Assembly: GCA_965651265.1 (NCBI GenBank)
Contig: CBFGRV010000006.1
Span: 1 to 64,000, forward strand
Origin: CBFGRV01 sp965651265
Lineage (GTDB): Bacteria > Bacteroidota > Rhodothermia > Rhodothermales > VXPQ01
Length of the DNA stretch: 64,000 nucleotides
Reading direction: 5' to 3'
Shown here: one piece after another, positions 59,755 through 64,000 of the stretch
How positions within the stretch are numbered: the stretch's first letter is position 1
How the letters are laid out: every line of letters begins with the position of its first letter
Made by a program: the position numbers and the translations under genes
The notes under the pieces: model-generated
What the model was told of the DNA's origin: nothing
What the model saw: the letters and a program-made list of their open reading frames with translations, nothing else
The model's database searches: none

Positions 59755-61155
59755 CTACGAGACGAGCTGCATCCGATCCGGGTCCCACCGGTAGATCCGA
59801 CCGTCCCGGTAACTGAGGTTCGCCAGCAGCGCAGGCGCCGCGGCACGGAATCCGACCTCGCTGTCCTCGACCGTCTTCGAGCCGTTGCGCACGGCATTGA
59901 AGAAGTCGACGAAATGGTCGTAGCGCGAATCGTAGCCCCCGGGCACGTTGAACTCGCGCACCTCTCCCATCTCGCGGGCCATCTGAGGCTCCGTGTGCTC
60001 CTGCCGCCACTGCTGAGCGAAAGCTTCGCGGTCTGCTTCGCACCACGTCCGAACCGAGTTGTAGCCCTCGACCAGGTTTTCCAGCGACGGATCGCGCATC
60101 GGCCGCTGCGTCAGCTTCAGCCCGCCACCACCTATGCTTATGGCGCCTTCGCTGCCGATGAATTCGAAGACGGTTCCGCCTCCGCTTCCATCCGCAAAGT
60201 TGGACTGCAGAGCCAGCGTGAAGCCCGGATGCGAGTCCGTCTCAGGATACTCGTACAGGGCGAGAATGACGTCCGGCACGTCGCGCCCGTCATGCCAGTA
60301 GCGTAGCCCGCCCTGCGCCATCGCGCTCACCGGCCCGTTCGACGATAGCACATGGTTTATGCCGGTGAACAGGTGCACGAACAGGTCCCCGGGGATGCCC
60401 GTTCCGTAATCCTGATAGTTGCGCCAGCGGAAGAAGCGGATCGGATCAAACGGATGATCCGGCGCCGGCCCGATAAACGCCTCCCAGTCGATGTCCTGCG
60501 GGGTCACGTTCGGTGGGATGGAGTACTGCCACGCGCCGATGGAATCCCGCCGGTTATAGCGCGCCTGCACCATGTTGATCTCGCCGATCGCACCGGAGCG
60601 CACCAGATCGCGCGCCTGGTGATAGACGATGTCGCTCTTGAACTGACTTCCGACCTGCACGACGCGGCCCGTGCGGCGCTGAGCGTCGATCACATTTTGC
60701 CCATCCTCGATCTTCTGGACCATGGGTTTCTCGAGGTAGATGTCCTTGCCGGACTCCATCGCGTCGATGGCGATCTGCGCGTGCCAGTGATCAGGTGTCG
60801 AGATGATGACGGCATCCACATCCGGCCGCGCCAGGATCTCGCGGTAATCGCGCGTCGTGAAGACATCCTGACCGTAGTATTCCTTGACGCGGCAGAGGCG
60901 CGAGTCGTACAGATCCGCAGCGGCCACCAGCTGTACGCCCGGCACCATCAGCGCCGTGTCGGTATCGATGAATCCGATGATGCCGGTTCCGATCGTGGCC
61001 AGATTGATCTGATCGTTCGCGGCAAACTTCTTCGGCTGGTAAGGGATGGTCTCGCGCTGAGTGGCCAGCGCCTGCGGCACCAGTCCGGCAGCGGCGCCGG
61101 TAGCCGCAGCAAGTTTGAGGAATCGTCGTCGGGAGGATCTCTTGTTGGCCATCAT
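59755..61155 (-). CDS. Tat-exported Gfo/Idh/MocA family oxidoreductase
   Basis: A 466-residue NAD(P)-dependent oxidoreductase exported folded. The twin-arginine signal is SRRRFLKL (8-15) followed by a hydrophobic AAATGAAAGLV. The Rossmann fold starts NLATIGTGIIGFID, and the family motif EKPMV is near residue 141. C-terminal blocks (FFNAVRNGSKTVEDSEVGFRAA and LSYRDGRIYRWD) are those of planctomycete/Bacteroidota secreted members, which often act on sugars. Substrate unknown. It lies 37 nt behind dodecin on the same strand and 100 nt after dnaB. Confidence 0.85.
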   Translation of the reverse strand: MMANKRSSRRRFLKLAAATGAAAGLVPQALATQRETIPYQPKKFAANDQINLATIGTGIIGFIDTDTALMVPGVQLVAAADLYDSRLCRVKEYYGQDVFTTRDYREILARPDVDAVIISTPDHWHAQIAIDAMESGKDIYLEKPMVQKIEDGQNVIDAQRRTGRVVQVGSQFKSDIVYHQARDLVRSGAIGEINMVQARYNRRDSIGAWQYSIPPNVTPQDIDWEAFIGPAPDHPFDPIRFFRWRNYQDYGTGIPGDLFVHLFTGINHVLSSNGPVSAMAQGGLRYWHDGRDVPDVILALYEYPETDSHPGFTLALQSNFADGSGGGTVFEFIGSEGAISIGGGGLKLTQRPMRDPSLENLVEGYNSVRTWCEADREAFAQQWRQEHTEPQMAREMGEVREFNVPGGYDSRYDHFVDFFNAVRNGSKTVEDSEVGFRAAAPALLANLSYRDGRIYRWDPDRMQLVS

Positions 61156-61254
61156 CGATCACGATCTGTTGGGTGGTCCGTCGGGAGGGAGCAATGCATC
61201 CCAGGTCCCCTCTGAATATACGTGCCGACTCGAAGAGATGGGCGCTGAAGCCGC

Positions 61255-62751
61255 CTAGAACGGGGCGTCGTCGGAAGGCGGAGGCGCCGAGAACCCGTCC
61301 CCGCCGCCATCCGGTGCTCCGTAGTACGTCGTCAGATTCTCGAATCGCGCATATTGATTGACGAACGCCAGTTGCACGGTGCCGATGGGCCCGTTGCGCT
61401 GCTTTCCGATGATCACCTCGGCAAGGCCTTCGGTCGAATTGCCGTTTTCGTCGACGGTGATTCCGTAGCGCTCGGCGCGATAGATGAAGCAGACGACGTC
61501 AGCATCTTGCTCGATGGAGCCGCTCTCGCGCAGATCGGAGAGCTGCGGGCGCTTGTCCCCGCCGCGGCTCTCCACGGCGCGGCTCAGCTGCGAGAGCGCG
61601 ATCACCGGCACGTTCAGCTCCTTGGCCAGCGCCTTGAGTGAGCGGCTGATGTGCGCGATTTCCTGCTCGCGGTTCGAGTTGCGCGAATTCGTAGTCCCGT
61701 GCATGAGCTGCAGGTAGTCGACGATCACGAGGCCGATGTCGTGCTCCGCTTTGAGCCGCCGGCACTTCGCGCGCAGCTCGAGCACCGACAGCCCGGGCGT
61801 GTCGTCGATGAAAATCGGGGCTTCGGAGAGCCGTCCGGCGGCGCGGGCGAGCGCCTGCCAGTCGCGATCTCGCATCCGGCCCGTGCGCGCGACCTGCGCG
61901 TCGATCCGGGCCTCCGAGGTGAGCAGCCGTTGTGCGAGCTGCTCCGCGCCCATCTCGAGCGAGAAGATGGCGACGCCCGTCCGGTATTGGGGATGCAGAG
62001 CCGCGTTCCGCGCACACGTCAGGGCGAACGCCGTCTTGCCCATCGACGGCCTTGCCGCGATGATGATCAGGTCCGATCGCTGAAAGCCGCTCGTGTACTC
62101 GTCGAGCCGCGTGAAGCCGCTCGGGACCCCGGTGATGCCGCCCTCGCGGCCGTGGATCGCCTCGAGCTGCTGGAGCGTCGTCTTGATGACGTCGGTGATG
62201 GACGTCGCCGGACGGCGAAGCTGCGAATCCGATATACCGAAGATCTCCGTCTCGGCCTTGTCGAGCAGCTCGAATGCGTCCGACGCCGGGTCGTAGGCTT
62301 CGCCCACGAGCGAGGTCATCTTCTCGATGAGCTTGCGAAGCAGATATTTCTCGGCGATGATGCGGGCGTGGTACTCCACGTTCGCCGCCGAGGCGACCTG
62401 GGTCGTGAGCTCCGTGAGGTAGTAGGCACCACCGACCTCCTCCAGCTCGGACCGCCTCCTCAGCTCCTCCGTGAGCGTGATCAAATCGACCGGATTGCTC
62501 CGCTCGAAAAGATCCGTCATCGCGCCGAAGATTTTGCGGTGCCGCGTGCTATAGAAGGACTCGGCCGTGAGGATCTCGATGGCCTTCGGGATGGCCTCCC
62601 GCTCGAGCAGCATCGCCCCCAGCACCGACTGCTCCACCTCGACGGCCTGCGGAGGCAGCCGCCCCGCCCGCTGATGGATCTCCGACACGGAGTCGGTGGC
62701 GCGGGCGCCAGGCGAAAGCCGGGGGGTGCTGGAGTCTCCGTTATCCGACAT
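61255..62751 (-). CDS. dnaB: Replicative DNA helicase DnaB
   Basis: The hexameric helicase at the replication fork. The 498-residue protein has the N-terminal collar (LPPQAVEVEQSVLGAMLLE, about 31-49), the linker, then the RecA-like domain with Walker A ARPSMGKTAFA (about 232-242), LGLVIVDYLQLM (Walker B), DKRPQLSDLRESGSIEQDADVV (H4/DnaB motif) and the arginine-finger segment. Length is normal, so no intein is present. A glycine-rich C-terminal tail (GGGDGF) is added. The Tat-exported oxidoreductase gene lies downstream; a uracil-DNA glycosylase gene is upstream. Confidence 0.96.
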   Translation of the reverse strand: MSDNGDSSTPRLSPGARATDSVSEIHQRAGRLPPQAVEVEQSVLGAMLLEREAIPKAIEILTAESFYSTRHRKIFGAMTDLFERSNPVDLITLTEELRRRSELEEVGGAYYLTELTTQVASAANVEYHARIIAEKYLLRKLIEKMTSLVGEAYDPASDAFELLDKAETEIFGISDSQLRRPATSITDVIKTTLQQLEAIHGREGGITGVPSGFTRLDEYTSGFQRSDLIIIAARPSMGKTAFALTCARNAALHPQYRTGVAIFSLEMGAEQLAQRLLTSEARIDAQVARTGRMRDRDWQALARAAGRLSEAPIFIDDTPGLSVLELRAKCRRLKAEHDIGLVIVDYLQLMHGTTNSRNSNREQEIAHISRSLKALAKELNVPVIALSQLSRAVESRGGDKRPQLSDLRESGSIEQDADVVCFIYRAERYGITVDENGNSTEGLAEVIIGKQRNGPIGTVQLAFVNQYARFENLTTYYGAPDGGGDGFSAPPPSDDAPF

Positions 62752-62829
62752 CTAACCTACAGGGATGAACCGCATGCGGCACGGGCATCGACACGCGCCG
62801 ACTCGGCACTTCTAAATCTCAAGTGAGCC

Positions 62830-63621
62830 TTACGACAGAACCTCCATCCCGCCCGCCACGATTTGATCGTATCGGCGTCGCAGCATCTGCACGTCCTCCC
62901 AGGTCGGACGCTTCCACTGCGGATTGCGAAGCAGGGCCGCAGGATGATAGGTCACGAGCAGCGGCAGACCATGGAAGTCATGAAATTTCTGCCGCAGAGC
63001 AGAGAGCGACGTGGGCCGGTTCAGCAACGTGGTCGCCGAGGTCTTGCCCACGCACAGAATGAGCCTGGGCCGGATGAGGGCAATCTGCTTGTAGAGGATC
63101 GGCACATGAGCCTCGACCTCGGCGGGTAGTGGATCGCGATTGTTGGGAGGCCGGCTCTTCAGGATGTTCGCGATGTACACATCGGCACGCTCAAATCCAA
63201 TCGCCTGGAGAATTTTGTCGAGAAGCTGACCTGCCCGTCCGACGAACGGCTCGCCCTTCGCGTCCTCATCGGCCCCCGGCGCCTCGCCGATCACCATCAG
63301 ATCCGCATCCGGGTTGCCCACGCCGAACACCGGGTTGGTGCGGTGTTCGTCCAGAGGAATGAGCACGGTCTTGGCAACGTAGGCCTCCACCTCGTCGAGG
63401 GTGTTCATCGAGTGAAGGGGCGAGTCGGTCGGAATCAGCGCGTGGATGCGCGCATAAGGCGAAAGGGAGACATCGGCCTCCGCGTCGGGTTCGTCGCCGA
63501 AAAGATCGCGATGGGGCATGGACTCGCGGGTCTGAGGTGAAAGGGGCGGAAGATAGACGAGCGGACCGGCGATCCGCACCTCGTGCTCCAGGATGGTCCG
63601 AATTTCCTGTAGGATCGACAT
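62830..63621 (-). CDS. Family 4-like uracil-DNA glycosylase lacking the iron-sulfur cysteines
   Basis: A 263-residue uracil-DNA glycosylase-fold protein. Its core (NPVFGVGNPDADLMVIGEAPGADED at 96-120, PFVGRAGQLL, YIANILKSRPPNNRDP, LILCVGK and TYHPAALLRN) follows family 4 enzymes closely. These normally hold a 4Fe-4S cluster with four Cys, in CxxCP near the start, KCRPP and a later AAC. The equivalents here are Thr85, Ile88, Ser156 and His172, so no cluster can form. The catalytic GEAPG and HPxxLL motifs remain. A 75-residue N-terminal extension is longer than usual. It should remove uracil from DNA, or be a divergent paralogue. Confidence 0.82.
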   Translation of the reverse strand: MSILQEIRTILEHEVRIAGPLVYLPPLSPQTRESMPHRDLFGDEPDAEADVSLSPYARIHALIPTDSPLHSMNTLDEVEAYVAKTVLIPLDEHRTNPVFGVGNPDADLMVIGEAPGADEDAKGEPFVGRAGQLLDKILQAIGFERADVYIANILKSRPPNNRDPLPAEVEAHVPILYKQIALIRPRLILCVGKTSATTLLNRPTSLSALRQKFHDFHGLPLLVTYHPAALLRNPQWKRPTWEDVQMLRRRYDQIVAGGMEVLS

Positions 63622-63882
63622 GACTATTCCGATAGGTCGTCCTCCAAACTAGAGCCGGTCGTCCGCCTACTCAAGGCAACGGCAGAGTCGGTTCTGCACA
63701 AGTCGTGAACGTCGCGATGTGGACAATTAAGGTTCCGGCATTCCATCCTCTCGATGTGCCCGATCACCTTCGCCGTACACGATATGATGTGGATGTGCCA
63801 GCAGCGTGTCACTCGATCCGCGGGACATTGGGGAAGGGCTGTCCAGGTTCTCGAAAAAGCCCAGCCCGACTGCACCGGGCGC

Positions 63883-64000
63883 TCAGGCGGCCGGCCGGCC
63901 CGGATCTGGGACGATGCGGTTCCAGATCGTCTCTGCCACGCTGGCTTTGGACATGAGCGGCAGCTCCTCTTCGCGGCCGTCACGCTGCAAGAGGATGACG
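63883..64000 (-). CDS. coaBC: Coenzyme A biosynthesis bifunctional protein CoaBC, C-terminal end
   Basis: Partial: only the last 38 codons lie inside the window, read leftward and ending with TGA at 63885-63883. VILLQRDGREEELPLMSKASVAETIW matches the C-terminal end of phosphopantothenate-cysteine ligase (the LPLMSK-VA pattern). The enzyme joins cysteine to phosphopantothenate and decarboxylates the product. The remaining 360 or so residues lie beyond the right edge. A 261-nt gap separates it from the uracil-DNA glycosylase gene. Confidence 0.72.
   Translation of the reverse strand, partial: VILLQRDGREEELPLMSKASVAETIWNRIVPDPGRPAA

Noticed and set aside
61255..62751. Intein or split in DnaB
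   Set aside because: The protein has normal length and uninterrupted Walker A and H4 regions.
63624..63983. Minus-strand open frame near the right edge in a different frame from coaBC
   Set aside because: No similarity pattern; the frame ending at 63883 reads as the CoaBC C-terminus.

Overview
The window reads as chromosomal DNA of a GC-rich member of the Bacteroidota, most likely class Rhodothermia (relatives of Rhodothermus and Salinibacter). The evidence is as follows. The 1383-residue secreted peptidase ends in a Por/type IX secretion sorting domain. The rpmB-rpmG-DUF4295 ribosomal gene trio is typical of Bacteroidota. Five upstream regions fit the Bacteroidota sigma-A promoter pattern (TTG, exactly 20 nt, then a box like TAnnTTTG). 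Shine-Dalgarno sequences are weak or absent at many starts. There is no prophage, insertion sequence or CRISPR array; coding density is high and nearly all genes are core or lineage-typical.

Layout. 1-268: remains of a DUF5996 gene with an internal stop. 297-9907, all leftward: DUF3109 protein, rpoN, a small unknown, HMG-CoA lyase-like enzyme, a GT4 glycogen-synthase-like enzyme, then a glycerol operon (glpK, glpD, exported glycerophosphodiesterase, glpF). 10.1-13.9 kb: ruvB, csbD-like, mgsA, fdxA, ahcY. 14.0-19.4 kb: a giant M36-like peptidase carried on T9SS, then metK. 19.9-21.5 kb: acpP-fabF. 21.5-28.7 kb: DUF721 protein, an MFS transporter, recJ, a radical SAM protein, a TonB-receptor-like protein and a small outer-membrane protein. 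28.9-38.9 kb: hybrid histidine kinase, PBP1A, a GT4 enzyme, an MsbA-like exporter, a NUDIX protein, a TerB-like protein and pgi. 39-49 kb: a 509-bp non-coding region, Usp, comEC, nusB, a PPP phosphatase, two small outer-membrane proteins, ychF, a lipoprotein and a LolC/E-type permease. 48.96-49.19 kb: a 32-copy heptanucleotide repeat. 49.3-55.4 kb: phosphosulfolactate synthase, rpmB, rpmG, DUF4295, tRNA-Pro, tRNA-Arg, a four-gene membrane redox module, an EF-hand lipoprotein and tRNA-Cys. 55.4-64 kb: a lipoprotein, a cyclase/ATPase/TPR signalling protein, dodecin, a Tat-exported oxidoreductase, dnaB, an unusual uracil-DNA glycosylase and the end of coaBC.

How the genes work together. The glycerol block takes up glycerol, phosphorylates it, oxidises glycerol-3-phosphate and hydrolyses glycerophosphodiesters. 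mgsA and pgi sit on neighbouring points of triose and hexose phosphate metabolism. metK and ahcY are two steps of the S-adenosylmethionine cycle. Phosphosulfolactate synthase suggests sulfonate or sulfonolipid chemistry, known from this lineage.

The strongest candidates for something undescribed are: (1) the four-gene module at 51.4-54.5 kb, built around a small 4-TM protein with two HxxEH motifs next to a CcoG/NosR-like polyferredoxin but without oxidase genes nearby; (2) a family-4-type uracil-DNA glycosylase that has lost all four iron-sulfur cysteines; (3) the polypurine heptanucleotide array; (4) the non-coding region at 39 kb with DnaA-box-like sites next to an AT-rich palindrome.
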